NCBI RefSeq assembly: GCF_021026345.1
Contig: NZ_JAJNCZ010000001.1
Location: forward strand, 434,001 to 498,000
Origin: Rhizobium sp. GN54
GTDB taxonomy: Bacteria > Pseudomonadota > Alphaproteobacteria > Rhizobiales > Rhizobiaceae
Length of the DNA: 64,000 nucleotides
Direction: 5' to 3'
The notes under the pieces were generated by a model. The model worked only from the letters and a program-made list of their open reading frames with translations, did not search any database and had not been told where the DNA came from. The translations under genes were made by a program, and so were the position numbers. This document shows, one piece after another, positions 17,407 through 26,454 of this stretch (its first letter is position 1; each line of letters begins with the position of its first letter).

Positions 17407-19260
17407 ATGTTCAGATTCGATACAGAAGAGTCGGGCCGCAATGTGATGACCCGGAGCTTCCGATCCATGTCCGCCGCCGAAATGATCTCCCTGCGCCGCT
17501 TCGGCGACGATCAGATTGTCACGCTTGCCAAGCTCGTGATCGAGACGGCGTTCCAGCCGATCGTGGAGACGGCCTCGGGCGCTGTGTTCGGCTATGAATC
17601 CCTCATGCGCGGCCACGACCGGCTCGGCTTTGCCTCGCCGCTCGATCTTCTCGACCGGGCGCACGAGGCCGGGCAGTTGCTGGCGCTGGAGCACATGGTC
17701 AACAGCCGGGCGCTCGCCGCCTTCGCCGCCCTGCCGGACTTCGCCAGCCGCACCCTGTTCGTCAACCTCGATTCCCGCCTCGTCACCGACGCCTCCGACG
17801 TCGTCGACCGCCTGTCGGGCCACCTGAAACGGGCCGGCATCCCGGCCTCCTCCATCTGCTTCGAGATCTCGGAGCGCTTCGACAATGGCAGCATGCCCGC
17901 GTTCGGCACCCTGATCGCGCGCCTGCGCCAGGAAGGCTTCAAGCTCGCCATCGACGATTTCGGCGCCGGCCACAGCGGCATGAAGGCGCTGTGCGACCAC
18001 CCGTTCGATATCGACCGGCACTTCATGTCCGGCCTCGACGCCGATGCCCGCAAGCGCCATCTGGTCAAGAGCACGGTCAACCTTGCCCATGTGCTGGGCA
18101 TCCGGGTGATCGCCGAGGGCGTGGAGACGGAAGCGGAATTCGTCGCCTGCCGCGATTGCGGCTGCGATCTGGTGCAGGGCTGGTACATCGCCCGCCCGCA
18201 GACCGACATGTCCGCCCTGCAGTCGGTCTATGCGCCGGTGGCGCGCGCGGCAACCGGCCGGCGCAGCTCGGCCTCGCTCGACAGCATCCTCATCCGCCGC
18301 CAGATCGAGCACCTGCCGGCCGTCCACGAGGGCGACAGCCTGGAATCCGTCTTCGAGCTCTTCCGCCGGGATCCGCGGCGCACTTTCTTCCCGGTGCTCA
18401 ACGCCAATGACGAGCCGCGCGGCATCCTGCACGAATACCATGTCCGCGAACTCAGCTACCATCCGTTCGGCCGTGATCTCCTGAAGAACAAGATCTACCA
18501 GAAGAGCCTGTCGCATTTCTCCACCATGGCGCCCGTCGCTGACCTCGAGACCCCGGCCGAGCAACTGCTCTCCATCTTCGCCGACATGGGCGGCAGCGAA
18601 TGCGTGATCCTGACGGAGAACATGCGCTACGCCGGCATCCTCAGCGCCTCCTCGCTCCTGAAGATCATCAGCGAGAAGCAATTGAAGAATGCCGAGGACC
18701 AGAACCCGCTGAGCGGGCTTCCCGGCAATCGCTCGATCCACGACTACCTGCAGGACCGGACGCTCGACGGCGACCAGCTGCGCTGCTTCTGCTATTTCGA
18801 CTTCGACAACTTCAAGCCGTTCAACGACCATTACGGCTTCCAGATGGGCGACCGCGCCATCCTGCAGTTCGCCTCGCTGCTGCGCCGTCACTTCATCGGC
18901 GAGGACGTGTTCATCGGCCATCTCGGCGGCGACGATTTCTTTGCCGGCGTCTCCGGTCGCGACGTCGGCGCCGTGCGCGAACTGATCGAGCGCCTGCTCG
19001 GCGATTTCGCCCACGAGGCCCGGCAGCTCTATGCGCCGGCGGACCTGCTCGCCGGCGTGATCCGCGGCCACGACCGCGACGGAAACGAGCGAAACTTTCC
19101 GCTGATGCGCTGTTCGGCGGTGGTGCTGGTCGTTCCCGAGGAGGAACTGGTCGCAGACCCGCAGCAGATCAGCGCCCGCATCGCCACGCTCAAGGGACAG
19201 GCGAAGACGAGCAAGGACGGCATCGTCCTCTTCGGCGCCGGCCCGCACGTCGCCGGATGA
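17407..19260 (+). CDS. EAL-CBS-GGDEF cyclic-di-GMP signalling protein
   Basis: A soluble 617-residue protein. An EAL phosphodiesterase domain spans about residues 40-270, with E-S-L at 64-66, D-D-F-G at 183-186 and A-E-G-V-E-T at 236-241. A CBS-like pair spans about 295-425 and a GGDEF domain about 435-600. The lysine expected before I-D-R in EAL enzymes is D201, and the cyclase signature is G-G-D-D-F (507-511) rather than GG(D/E)EF. One or both activities may therefore be weak, and it may act as a c-di-GMP or nucleotide sensor. No ideal ribosome site precedes ATG 17407; ATG 17446 is an alternative. A terminator follows. Confidence 0.9.
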   Translation: MFRFDTEESGRNVMTRSFRSMSAAEMISLRRFGDDQIVTLAKLVIETAFQPIVETASGAVFGYESLMRGHDRLGFASPLDLLDRAHEAGQLLALEHMVNSRALAAFAALPDFASRTLFVNLDSRLVTDASDVVDRLSGHLKRAGIPASSICFEISERFDNGSMPAFGTLIARLRQEGFKLAIDDFGAGHSGMKALCDHPFDIDRHFMSGLDADARKRHLVKSTVNLAHVLGIRVIAEGVETEAEFVACRDCGCDLVQGWYIARPQTDMSALQSVYAPVARAATGRRSSASLDSILIRRQIEHLPAVHEGDSLESVFELFRRDPRRTFFPVLNANDEPRGILHEYHVRELSYHPFGRDLLKNKIYQKSLSHFSTMAPVADLETPAEQLLSIFADMGGSECVILTENMRYAGILSASSLLKIISEKQLKNAEDQNPLSGLPGNRSIHDYLQDRTLDGDQLRCFCYFDFDNFKPFNDHYGFQMGDRAILQFASLLRRHFIGEDVFIGHLGGDDFFAGVSGRDVGAVRELIERLLGDFAHEARQLYAPADLLAGVIRGHDRDGNERNFPLMRCSAVVLVVPEEELVADPQQISARIATLKGQAKTSKDGIVLFGAGPHVAG

Positions 19261-19277
19261 GTCTATGACACGAAGGA

Positions 19278-19310
19278 AGGGCGGGCCCGGCCACGGACCC
19301 GCCCTCTTTC
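19278..19310 (+). terminator. Rho-independent terminator of the EAL-CBS-GGDEF gene
   Basis: AGGGCGGG (19278-19285) pairs with CCCGCCCT (19298-19305), with a further CCG/CGG pairing inside the loop, followed by CTTTC. It lies 18 bases after the stop codon. Confidence 0.7.
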
Positions 19311-19400
19311 GGCCGGCCAGCGGTACACACACAGCGCTGGTGCGGCCTATCCTGAGCGGTCCATGTAGGGTCGGGGCAGACCGCTCAAGCCTGTGGAAGT

Positions 19401-19465
19401 CACGGCAGGATCATTCCTGCGAAAGTCACTGCAGGATCATTCCTGCGGAAATTACTGCAGGATCT
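19401..19465. repeat. Three 26-base tandem repeats, two forming hairpins
   Basis: Copies begin at 19401, 19427 and 19453 with exact 26-base spacing and share a (C/T)AC(G/T)GCAGGATC core. The first two copies contain GCAGGA-TCAT-TCCTGC, a perfect 6-pair hairpin. The third copy is the 3' end and stop codon of the minus-strand DUF1344 gene, so the array looks like repeated duplication of that gene end. Confidence 0.8.
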
Positions 19466-19709
19466 TCACAGTCTTGGCTTCATGCTTTTTCCCGACCATG
19501 TCGTAGGCGATCGATACCTTCTCGCCGGCCTTGATGCCGGGGTCCTTGAAGCCCTTCGGCAGCATGTAGCTCGTGCCGTCCGACAGCGTCAGCGTCTGCG
19601 CTGCCGGGCTGAAGGCCTTGACTGTCCCGGTCGTCGTCTGGGCTGCCAGAGCAACGGCCGGTGCGGTGAGAACGGTCACGATCGCGAGGTTGGAAAGAAG
19701 AACACGCAT
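19452..19709 (-). CDS. DUF1344 small exported protein
   Basis: An 85-residue protein with a Sec signal peptide ending near A-L-A-A, then a compact beta-rich domain with G-T-V-K-A-F-S, T-L-T-L-S-D-G-T and Y-M-L-P-K-G-F. This matches the DUF1344 family of small periplasmic proteins common in Rhizobiales. Function is unknown. An AGGGA ribosome site precedes the ATG. The gene ends in the third copy of a 26-base tandem repeat. Confidence 0.85.
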   Translation of the reverse strand: MRVLLSNLAIVTVLTAPAVALAAQTTTGTVKAFSPAAQTLTLSDGTSYMLPKGFKDPGIKAGEKVSIAYDMVGKKHEAKTVKILQ

Positions 19710-20049
19710 GAGACTTGTCCCTGGTATATGCCCTGGGAGAGGGCATTGGATGAAGCCGTCCGGAAGGCGTCGCGTCGCGGCGAAAACCGCCGGCGCTTCC
19801 CGGCTTCGAGCAGAACGTTATGCCCGGCGGAAGGGCACTTCAAATTAAAGATAATTAATCCGGCAAGCCCATGAAATGTCGCTATTTCAATGGTTTGTGG
19901 CAAATTGTGGCGGCATTCCAGATGACCGAAATTTAATGTTCCGGGGGCGCCGGCCCGCCTCTGCGGCTGTCTTGGCCGCCCGCTTTCGGTTATGGTCGGA
20001 ACCCGTCGCGCAGGAATTGCATTGCCGTATCGCAGCCGGAGGAAAGCCC
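19710..20049. other. Divergent intergenic region, no gene seen
   Basis: The region lies between DUF1344 and the quinone oxidoreductase. ATGCCCT (19728-19734) and AGGGCAT (19740-19746) form a perfect inverted repeat 19 bases upstream of the DUF1344 ATG and could be an operator or leader hairpin. An AT-rich patch at about 19841-19861 (ATTAAAGATAATTAAT) may hold promoters. Nothing coding was recognised. Confidence 0.5.
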
Positions 20050-21066
20050 ATGCCGTCGCCCGAAGCCATGTTGCCCGAGACCATGTCCCATGTCGAAGTC
20101 CGGGAGCCGGGCGGGCCGGAGCATCTCGTCATCGCCAGCGGCCCCCTTCCGCTGCTTCGCACGGGCGAGATCCTGGTGCGGGTCGCAGCCGCCGGCATCA
20201 ATCGCCCCGACATCATGCAGCGCAAGGGCGACTATCCCCCGCCGCCCGGCGCAAGCCCGATCCTCGGTCTCGAGGTCGCCGGCGAAGTGGTCGCGCTCGG
20301 CCCCGGGGTGACGGCGTTTTCGGTCGGCGACAAGGTCTGCGCGCTGGCGAACGGCGGCGGCTATGCGGAATATTGCGCCGTCCCGGCCTCCCAGGCGCTG
20401 CGGTTTCCGAAAGGCTACGACGCCGCGAGGGCAGCGGCCCTTCCCGAGACCTTCTTCACCGTCTGGGCCAATCTCTTCATGATGGCGGAGCTGAAGGCCG
20501 GCGAGACCGTGCTCGTCCACGGCGGCACGAGCGGCATCGGCACCACGGCGATCCAGCTTGCCCGGGCCTTCGGCGCAAGGGTCTATGCGACCGCGGGAAC
20601 GACGGAGAAATGCGAGGCCTGCGTCGGCCTCGGCGCGCACCGGGCGATCAACTACCGCACCGAGGACTTCGCCGCCGTCATCGCCGAGGAGACCGGCAGG
20701 CGCGGCGTCGACGTCATCCTCGACCTGGTCGGCGCCACCTATTTCGACCGCAACCTCAAGTCGCTCGGGCTTGACGGACGGCTGTCGATCATCGCCTTCC
20801 TCGGCGGCACCTTCGCCGAGAAGGTCAACCTCGGCCCGATCCTCCTGAGGCGGCTGCGGATCATGGGATCGGCCATGCGCCCGCGGACAGCCGAGGAGAA
20901 GCAGGCGATCCGCGACGACCTCCGGGAAAAGGTCTGGCCGCTGCTCGACGCCGGGCGGCTGGCGCCGGTGATCCAGGCCGTGCTGCCGTTCGCCGAGGTC
21001 GCCAATGCCCACCGCATGCTTGAGCACGGCGACCATATCGGCAAGGTGGTGATCGCCTTCGATTGA
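20050..21066 (+). CDS. NAD(P)H-quinone oxidoreductase, PIG3-like
   Basis: A zinc-free medium-chain dehydrogenase/reductase of 338 residues. It has a GroES-like N-terminal domain with [16 protein letters not shown], the signature of the PIG3 subgroup. A Rossmann domain follows with [15 protein letters not shown]. Such enzymes reduce quinones with NADPH. The start at ATG 20050 is supported by a GGAGG ribosome site and a normal family length. The gene converges on the MFS gene, with 14 bases between the two stops. Confidence 0.9.
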   Translation: MPSPEAMLPETMSHVEVREPGGPEHLVIASGPLPLLRTGEILVRVAAAGINRPDIMQRKGDYPPPPGASPILGLEVAGEVVALGPGVTAFSVGDKVCALANGGGYAEYCAVPASQALRFPKGYDAARAAALPETFFTVWANLFMMAELKAGETVLVHGGTSGIGTTAIQLARAFGARVYATAGTTEKCEACVGLGAHRAINYRTEDFAAVIAEETGRRGVDVILDLVGATYFDRNLKSLGLDGRLSIIAFLGGTFAEKVNLGPILLRRLRIMGSAMRPRTAEEKQAIRDDLREKVWPLLDAGRLAPVIQAVLPFAEVANAHRMLEHGDHIGKVVIAFD

Positions 21067-21080
21067 TGACTGATCAGTCG

Positions 21081-22499
21081 TCAGTCGCGCTCGCGGAGCA
21101 GCGAGACGGCGAGGCCGAAGGCGGCAAGGCCCGGGAGCGCGAACAGGCCATAGAGCCAGGCAGCGGCCGAGACGTTGCCGGCAATGCCGCCGGGATCGAG
21201 GAGGCCGGTGCTGTTGGCGACCACGCCGGCAAGTGCCGCCCCGAAGGCGGTGCCGAGCGCCTGCATCGTCACGATCGCCGCCGAGGCCTTGTCCTTCTCG
21301 TCGTCGGGCGCAAGCCTGAGCACCAGGGTGACGAGGTGGGCCCAGCCCATGCCGACGCCGAAGCCCATGCCGAAGATCGCAACCGTCGCGGCCGCCAGCA
21401 CGGCGATGTCGCCTTGCGGATTGTGGCGCGCCAAAAGCAGCACCAGCAGCCCGGTCGAGACGGCCTCGAGCAGCGTGCCGCCGGCAATCGAGGCGATTGC
21501 GCGCCGTCCCGTCAGGCCGGCCGTCAGGAAGGCCGCGGCCGTCCAGCCGAGCGCCAGAAGCGCCACCAGATAGCCCGATGCGAGCGGCGCCACCCCGTGC
21601 AGTTCCTGCAGGAAATAGGGGATGTAGATGTCCGAGGCGAGCGCCACCAGCATCAGCAGCATGATGAGGTAGATGCGGGCAAGCGCGGATGAAAGCGCGA
21701 CGGCGCCGGCCGGCAGCAGCCGCGCGCTCGCCCGCCGTTCGGCAAGCACCATCGCCGTCACTGCCACGACTGCAGCCACGGCCAGCGCCCCCCGCAGCCA
21801 TATCGCCGTCACCGAGCCGGCGAAGGAGACGAGCATGGCCGAGGCCAGGATCAGCGCGATCTGGACGAACGGGGCGGGGGTTGCGGCATGGCGGTCCTCG
21901 CCGGATGGCAGCCGGCGCGGCGCGAGCCAGGCCATGAGAAGCGCGATCGGCACGAGGATGAGGAAGGCTTCGCGCCAGGCGCTGCCGCTGGCGAAGATGC
22001 CGCCGATGCTCGGGCCGACGAAGGTGGCGATCCCCCAGACCGCGGCATAGAGCGTCGAGGCCCGGCTCCACAGCGCCTCGGAATAGACGAAGCGGATGAA
22101 GGCATAGCCGAGCGTCACCAGCAGCCCGGCCCCCAGCCCCTGCACGGCGCGGCCGGCGAGCACGATCTCCATGACCGGTGCGAGCGCGCAGATCAGGCTT
22201 CCGGCGCCGAAAAGCACGGCACCCCAGACATAGCAGCGGTTCAGCGACACGCCGGCCGGCCGCACGGCGACATAGATCGAGCCGACCACCGAGGCGATCA
22301 CGTAGATCGTCGTCGCCCAGGCAAACAGCGGCAGCCCGCCGATGTCGCGCACGATCGAGGGCATCAGCGTGGCAGTGATATACGTCTCGACCGCATGCAG
22401 CGCGATGCCGCCGCCAAGCATCATCGTCGCCAGCAGGTTCTCGGGTCGAAAGAGCGCCGAAAGGCGCGCCGTGTCTGCTTGCGGGGTCATGTCTGCCAT
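21081..22499 (-). CDS. MFS transporter, probable drug exporter
   Basis: A 472-residue polytopic protein with 12 to 14 hydrophobic segments. The motif-C-like stretch A-G-R-A-V-Q-G-L-G-A-G and G-P-S-I-G-G pattern resemble the EmrB/QacA (DHA2) group of proton-driven exporters. The start is ATG 22499 (M-A-D-M-T-P-Q), with ATG 22490 as an alternative. A longer frame would place a non-homologous tail in front. The substrate cannot be predicted. No regulator gene is adjacent. Confidence 0.85.
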   Translation of the reverse strand: MADMTPQADTARLSALFRPENLLATMMLGGGIALHAVETYITATLMPSIVRDIGGLPLFAWATTIYVIASVVGSIYVAVRPAGVSLNRCYVWGAVLFGAGSLICALAPVMEIVLAGRAVQGLGAGLLVTLGYAFIRFVYSEALWSRASTLYAAVWGIATFVGPSIGGIFASGSAWREAFLILVPIALLMAWLAPRRLPSGEDRHAATPAPFVQIALILASAMLVSFAGSVTAIWLRGALAVAAVVAVTAMVLAERRASARLLPAGAVALSSALARIYLIMLLMLVALASDIYIPYFLQELHGVAPLASGYLVALLALGWTAAAFLTAGLTGRRAIASIAGGTLLEAVSTGLLVLLLARHNPQGDIAVLAAATVAIFGMGFGVGMGWAHLVTLVLRLAPDDEKDKASAAIVTMQALGTAFGAALAGVVANSTGLLDPGGIAGNVSAAAWLYGLFALPGLAAFGLAVSLLRERD

Positions 22500-22608
22500 G
22501 GGGATCTGACGGGAGCCGGTGTGTCGGGACGGGGTTGCACCCGACCACATTTTCACGCCCGCCGCAATGTCCGCGGAGGGAAGGGGCATGATGGGGCTGT
22601 CGCCATGT

Positions 22609-22745
22609 TAAAACCCCCTCTGGCCTGCCGGCCATCTCCCCCACAAGGGGGGAGAAAACCCGCGGCACCCGTTTGCCCGAAGCGAGCCTCGGCGGGCGCG
22701 TCCAGGTTAAGGCCCTCCCCCTTGTGGGGAGGGTTGGGAGGGGCC
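22609..22745. repeat. Inverted GC-rich repeat pair
   Basis: An element with CCCCCACAAGGGGGGAG (about 22638) is followed by an inverted relative, CCCTCCCCCTTGTGGGGAGG (about 22713-22732). This is the same family as the element between betB and betA. It lies between the MFS gene start and the downstream end of the DUF3750-like gene. Confidence 0.75.
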
Positions 22746-22770
22746 TTGCGTTCTGATCCCGCAGCGCCCC

Positions 22771-23508
22771 CTACATCCCGATGCGCCCCAGCGCCGGGAT
22801 CTTCACGCCCGGCCGCATGATGTCGATGCCGGCGACGAGGCCGGCGAGGTGGATCTCCAGCCCGCTGCGCAGGCCGGCGGAGAAGCCGATCAGCCCGAAC
22901 AGGCTCGCATGCACGTCGCGCCCGTCCGGGGCGATGTCGACGAAGGTGCCGAAGGGCAGGAAGTCGCGCCCGACCGCGTCCGGCGGCAGCACCGCGCCGA
23001 GTTCGGGGACATTCCGCAGCACATGGGCGACGAAGGTGTTGGAGTTCGGTCCCGGCCACATCCGGTAGCCGCCGGCCTGGGCATAAGGGTAGGAGGCGAT
23101 CGCCGCCTCGACTTTCGCAATGAGCCTTGCCGCCTCCTCGCCGGCGAGGCTGACGACGGCGCGCGGCCGGTTGGAATACCAGTAGGCATCGGCGGGATAA
23201 CCGTTCTTCCGGATCGGGCTTCCCCAGCCGACCTTGTCGTAGCGGTCGTAGTGTTCCGCGCCCTCCTTCTTGGTGACGATCCAGGCGTGGCTGGCAAAGG
23301 CGCCCTTCATGCCGCCGGTCGCAGCCGAGAAGACGTGGATCGTCGCCCGCGGCTCGTCGCCCGGATGCGGCAGGATGCCGGCCGAGGACCAGTTCGCCTC
23401 GCGCCACGAGCCCGGCCGGTCGAGCAGGTACCAGTAGCCGGCGCTGGCGAGCGCCGGCACCAGGTAGATGGCCAGGAACAGGACCAGGAATTTCCTGCCG
23501 ATTTTCAT
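22771..23508 (-). CDS. DUF3750-like membrane-anchored protein
   Basis: A 245-residue protein with one N-terminal hydrophobic segment (I-G-R-K-F-L-V-L-F-L-A-I-Y-L-V-P-A), which is either a signal anchor or a signal peptide. The body contains S-H-A-W-I-V, W-P-G-P-N-S-N-T-F and D-I-A-P-D-G-R-D-V-H. The length and the S-H-A-W and N-S-N-T-F segments fit my recollection of the DUF3750 family, but the family name is not certain. The N-S-N-T-F box with H and D residues resembles some papain-like or NlpC-like arrangements, which is speculation. The ATG at 23508 directly begins the hydrophobic segment. Confidence 0.72.
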   Translation of the reverse strand: MKIGRKFLVLFLAIYLVPALASAGYWYLLDRPGSWREANWSSAGILPHPGDEPRATIHVFSAATGGMKGAFASHAWIVTKKEGAEHYDRYDKVGWGSPIRKNGYPADAYWYSNRPRAVVSLAGEEAARLIAKVEAAIASYPYAQAGGYRMWPGPNSNTFVAHVLRNVPELGAVLPPDAVGRDFLPFGTFVDIAPDGRDVHASLFGLIGFSAGLRSGLEIHLAGLVAGIDIMRPGVKIPALGRIGM

Positions 23509-23593
23509 GCAGCCTTCTCCGTTTCCACTGCTGCGCCGGGGCGAGAATTCCGCTAATACCACAGCCGATATCGGAATTTTGAAGGCACCGGCA

Positions 23594-24601
23594 ATGGAAA
23601 ATCCCGTTCTCGTCGAGGTAACGCGCGGAAATCGCGTCGAAAGCCGCCATCGCGGCATGGTGGTGGCGGTCGACGGCGACGGCAAGGTGGCGTTTGCCCG
23701 CGGCGACATCGAGGCTGCGATCTTCCCGCGCTCGGCCTGCAAGGCGATGCAGGCGCTGCCGCTGGTCGAAGGCGGCGCGGCCGATGCCTATGGCTTCGGC
23801 GACAGGGAACTGGCGCTCGCCTGCGCCTCGCACAGCGGCGAGCCGAAGCACGTGGCGCTGGCGGCCGGCATGCTGGCCGCAGCCGGGCAGGAGGCGGGCG
23901 TTTTGGAATGCGGCGCGCACTGGTCCTTCGACCAGCCCGTGCTGATCGGCCAGGCGCGCACGCTCGAGCGCCCGACGGCCCTGCACAACAATTGCTCGGG
24001 CAAGCATGCCGGCTTCGTCTGCGCAGCCTGCCACGGCGGTCTCGATCTGAAGGGCTATGTCGGCTACGACCATCCCGTCCAGGCGGAGATCCGCGCCGTC
24101 ATGCAGGACTTGACGGGCACGCCGCTCGGCCGCGACGATTGCGGCATCGACGGCTGCTCCATCCCCACCTATGCCGTGCCGCTGAAGGCGCTGGCACACG
24201 GCTTTGCCAGGATGGTGACGGGCGCCGGCCTGCCGCCCGCCCGAGCAATGGCCGCGCGCCGGCTGATCGACGCCTGCATGGCCGAGCCCTTCTACGTCGC
24301 CGGCACCCGCCGCGCCTGCAGCCGGCTGATGGAGACGGCGCCGGGCCGCATCTTCGCCAAGACCGGAGCGGAGGGCGTCTTCTGCGCCGCGGTCCCCGAA
24401 AAGGGCATCGCGATCGCGCTGAAATGCGAGGACGGCGCCACCCGCGCCGCCGAAGCCATGGTCGCCGCCACGCTCGCCCGCTTCTTCGACGACGACCCCG
24501 CCGTCGCCGCCGCCCTGATGCGCCAGGCCGACCACGCCATGAAGAACTGGAACGGCCTCCCCGTCGGCGACGTTCGGGTGAGCGAAGCGCTGCGGGGATA
24601 G
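23594..24601 (+). CDS. L-asparaginase, Rhizobium etli type
   Basis: A 335-residue asparaginase unrelated to the E. coli types. Residues match the published R. etli ReAV active site shifted by one position: S47-x-x-K50 (R-S-A-C-K), C134-S-G-K137, and C188 in D-G-C-S-I-P. C134, K137 and C188 correspond to the zinc site. It hydrolyses asparagine to aspartate and ammonia, feeding nitrogen and carbon metabolism. The start at ATG 23594 fits the family N-terminus. It is divergent from the DUF3750-like gene. No asparagine permease lies next to it. Confidence 0.92.
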   Translation: MENPVLVEVTRGNRVESRHRGMVVAVDGDGKVAFARGDIEAAIFPRSACKAMQALPLVEGGAADAYGFGDRELALACASHSGEPKHVALAAGMLAAAGQEAGVLECGAHWSFDQPVLIGQARTLERPTALHNNCSGKHAGFVCAACHGGLDLKGYVGYDHPVQAEIRAVMQDLTGTPLGRDDCGIDGCSIPTYAVPLKALAHGFARMVTGAGLPPARAMAARRLIDACMAEPFYVAGTRRACSRLMETAPGRIFAKTGAEGVFCAAVPEKGIAIALKCEDGATRAAEAMVAATLARFFDDDPAVAAALMRQADHAMKNWNGLPVGDVRVSEALRG

Positions 24602-24676
24602 GGCCTGCCGGAATCGCTGCTTCCCCATTTCGCAAGCCGAGCCGGCCGCATCCACCCGGCCGGCCCCGCTCCCCTC

Positions 24677-24777
24677 CGTCATCCCGGCCCCCGAGCCGGG
24701 ATCCAGCGGCGTCGCGTCTGCGACGCGGGAAACGCTCTTTTCGCGCAAGGACTTGCGCCGGCTGGATACCGGCTCAA
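24677..24777. repeat. Left part of a palindromic repeat interrupted by the IS element
   Basis: The stretch begins CGTCATCCCGGCCC and GAGCCGGGATCCAGC, then continues to CTGGATACCGGCTCAAG. A second copy with the same order lies at 26143-26256. The expected ending, AAGGCCGGTATGACGG, is found on the far side of the IS at about 26031-26049. The IS therefore entered this repeat copy. Confidence 0.75.
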
Positions 24778-24799
24778 GTGCAAAGTCCGGAGACATGCC

Positions 24800-26010
24800 T
24801 GACAGGTGTTCGGAGACATGCCTGACAGTCATTGTTTTGTGTCGAAGTCGATTTTAGCGACCTGTTTTGCACCGAAGAACACACCGTAGAGACCGTCGCG
24901 ATCGAGCGGTCGGATGGCGAGGTGCTCGCCGCAGAAGGCCTTCGGCACATACCATGTCCTGCCTCTGAAGTTGACGTTGGCGCGCGTCGAGGGAACCTTC
25001 CGCACGGTCTCGCCGCTGTCGTATTCGGGTTCCGGCAGACGCTTGGGAAAGGCACGTTGCGAGGCGCGATAGCGGCTGGCCGGCACGCTCATGCCGATGC
25101 CCTGGTGGGGTCGGTGATGGTTGTAGAGATCGCGCCAGCGGTCGAAGGCCTTTTGCGCCTGTGCCATGTCGGCGAGCGGGGCGAAGGCCAGGACCTCGGC
25201 CTTGAGGCTGCGGTGGAAACGTTCGTTCTTGCCGCGCCCTTGCGGATGATAGGGCCGTGCATGGATCAGATCGATGCCGAGCTTGAGCAGCCAGACGCGC
25301 AATCGCGTCCACTGGTTGGGAATGCCCGTGCCCCACGGGTTGCCGTTGTCGGTATAGATCGCCATCGGCAGGCCGTATCGCCGCAGGATGATCTCCATCC
25401 GGTCGCGCACCGTCAGCATCTGCTCGTTTTCACAGGCCTCGATGCCGATGGCGAAGCGGGAGTGGTCGTCGATGATGGTGAGCGGATGGCAGCATTGGCC
25501 CGAGGTGAGCCTGACATATCCCTTGAAGTCCATCTGCCAGAGCAGGTTAGGGGCCTCGCGCTCGAAGCGGCACGCGGGTGGTGCCCCGCCCGGCATCGGT
25601 CGGATGCGGTCGTGACGCGCGAGGATGGCATGGACGGTAGAGGCTGCCGGCGGGGCGATGCCGATATCCTTCAGCCGCCGGGCGATCTTACGAGCACCCC
25701 AGGCGGGATGGTCGTCACGGATCGCAAGGACAGCTTGCTCGAGAGCTGCATCGGTGCGTTTCGGGCTGGCATGCGGCCGGCGGCAGCGGTCTTCGACAGG
25801 CTCGCCTGCCCGCAGACGCCTCAGCCAAAGATGACCGGTCTGCCGGCTGATGCCGAACCGCTGACAGAGCATGGAGACATTCGCTCCCTCCAGTCCCGCC
25901 AACCGCAAGAATTCCAGCCGCTCATCCACAACAGACCTCGCTTGCCACACCATCGACAACCTCCCGGAAAACCTCCGGAAAGTGTCAGGCATGTCTCCGA
26001 ACATCTGTCA
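24800..26010. mobile_element. IS481-family insertion sequence, about 1.2 kb
   Basis: Terminal inverted repeats of 28 bases with a single mismatch bound the element: 24800-24827 and 25983-26010. Read inward, both begin TGACAG(G/A)TGTTCGGAGAC. One transposase gene fills the interior. The outer left flank carries a second, partial copy of the left end (CGGAGACATGCCTGACAG at 24788-24805, repeated at 24811-24828). No clear target duplication was seen. Confidence 0.85.
24829..25953 (-). CDS. IS481-family transposase
   Basis: A 374-residue DDE transposase. An N-terminal helix-turn-helix (C-Q-R-F-G-I-S-R-Q-T-G-H-L-W) precedes an integrase core. The acidic residues are visible in Q-M-D-F-K-G, Y-T-D-N-G-N and K-N-E-R-F-H-R-S-L-K, as in IS481 and IS3-like elements. 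The frame is uninterrupted, so the enzyme may be active. The start at ATG 25953 gives the usual size; upstream in-frame codons run into the terminal repeat. Confidence 0.93.
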   Translation of the reverse strand: MVWQARSVVDERLEFLRLAGLEGANVSMLCQRFGISRQTGHLWLRRLRAGEPVEDRCRRPHASPKRTDAALEQAVLAIRDDHPAWGARKIARRLKDIGIAPPAASTVHAILARHDRIRPMPGGAPPACRFEREAPNLLWQMDFKGYVRLTSGQCCHPLTIIDDHSRFAIGIEACENEQMLTVRDRMEIILRRYGLPMAIYTDNGNPWGTGIPNQWTRLRVWLLKLGIDLIHARPYHPQGRGKNERFHRSLKAEVLAFAPLADMAQAQKAFDRWRDLYNHHRPHQGIGMSVPASRYRASQRAFPKRLPEPEYDSGETVRKVPSTRANVNFRGRTWYVPKAFCGEHLAIRPLDRDGLYGVFFGAKQVAKIDFDTKQ

Positions 26011-26454
26011 GCTATGTATCAAGGCCGTACATCAAGGCCGGTATGACGGGGAAGAACTGGCCCGACAAACCATCCGTTGGCACCGCCGTTCCCTTTCTCC
26101 AGCCGGTGCCGGCCGCATCCGCCTTCGTATGCCGCTCACCTTCGTCATCCCGGCCCACGAGCCGGGATCTAGCAGCGTCGCGTCCGCGGCGCGGGGAATG
26201 CACTTTTTCGCACAAGGACTGCGTGGGGGTACCAGCGCAAGGCCGATATGCCGGGGAGGGCACTGCATCCGCCTTGGCGCCATCCCCTTTCTGCTTCGCC
26301 ACCCGGAGCCGTCCGCGGCGGCCTCTCGGCAGGCCTCTTTCCCGTGCCGGTGGAAAAAAATCTGCGGGAGCTGTCGGTCTGCGCCCTATATGCGCGTCCT
26401 TGAGGCATCGGCGGCCGTGAGAGGCGGGCCGCGACCAAACGGAGGACTGATCGC
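26011..26454. other. Intergenic region with repeat remnants, no gene seen
   Basis: The first part (26018-26049) is the displaced end of the repeat split by the IS, with a 13-base tandem duplication of ATCAAGGCCG. The second part (26143-26256) is a full copy of the CGTCATCCCGG repeat. The remaining bases up to the VOC gene contain no recognisable gene. Confidence 0.6.
26143..26256. repeat. Second copy of the CGTCATCCCGG palindromic repeat
   Basis: It shares CGTCATCCCGGCCC, GAGCCGGGATC, the AGCGTCGCGTC block and a CGCACAAGGACT-like segment with the copy at 24677-24777, in the same orientation. It contains the hairpin CCCGGCCCACGAGCCGGG. Confidence 0.75.

Noticed and set aside
19401-19465. CRISPR-like look of three regular repeats
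   Set aside because: Repeats are contiguous with no spacers and one is a gene end.
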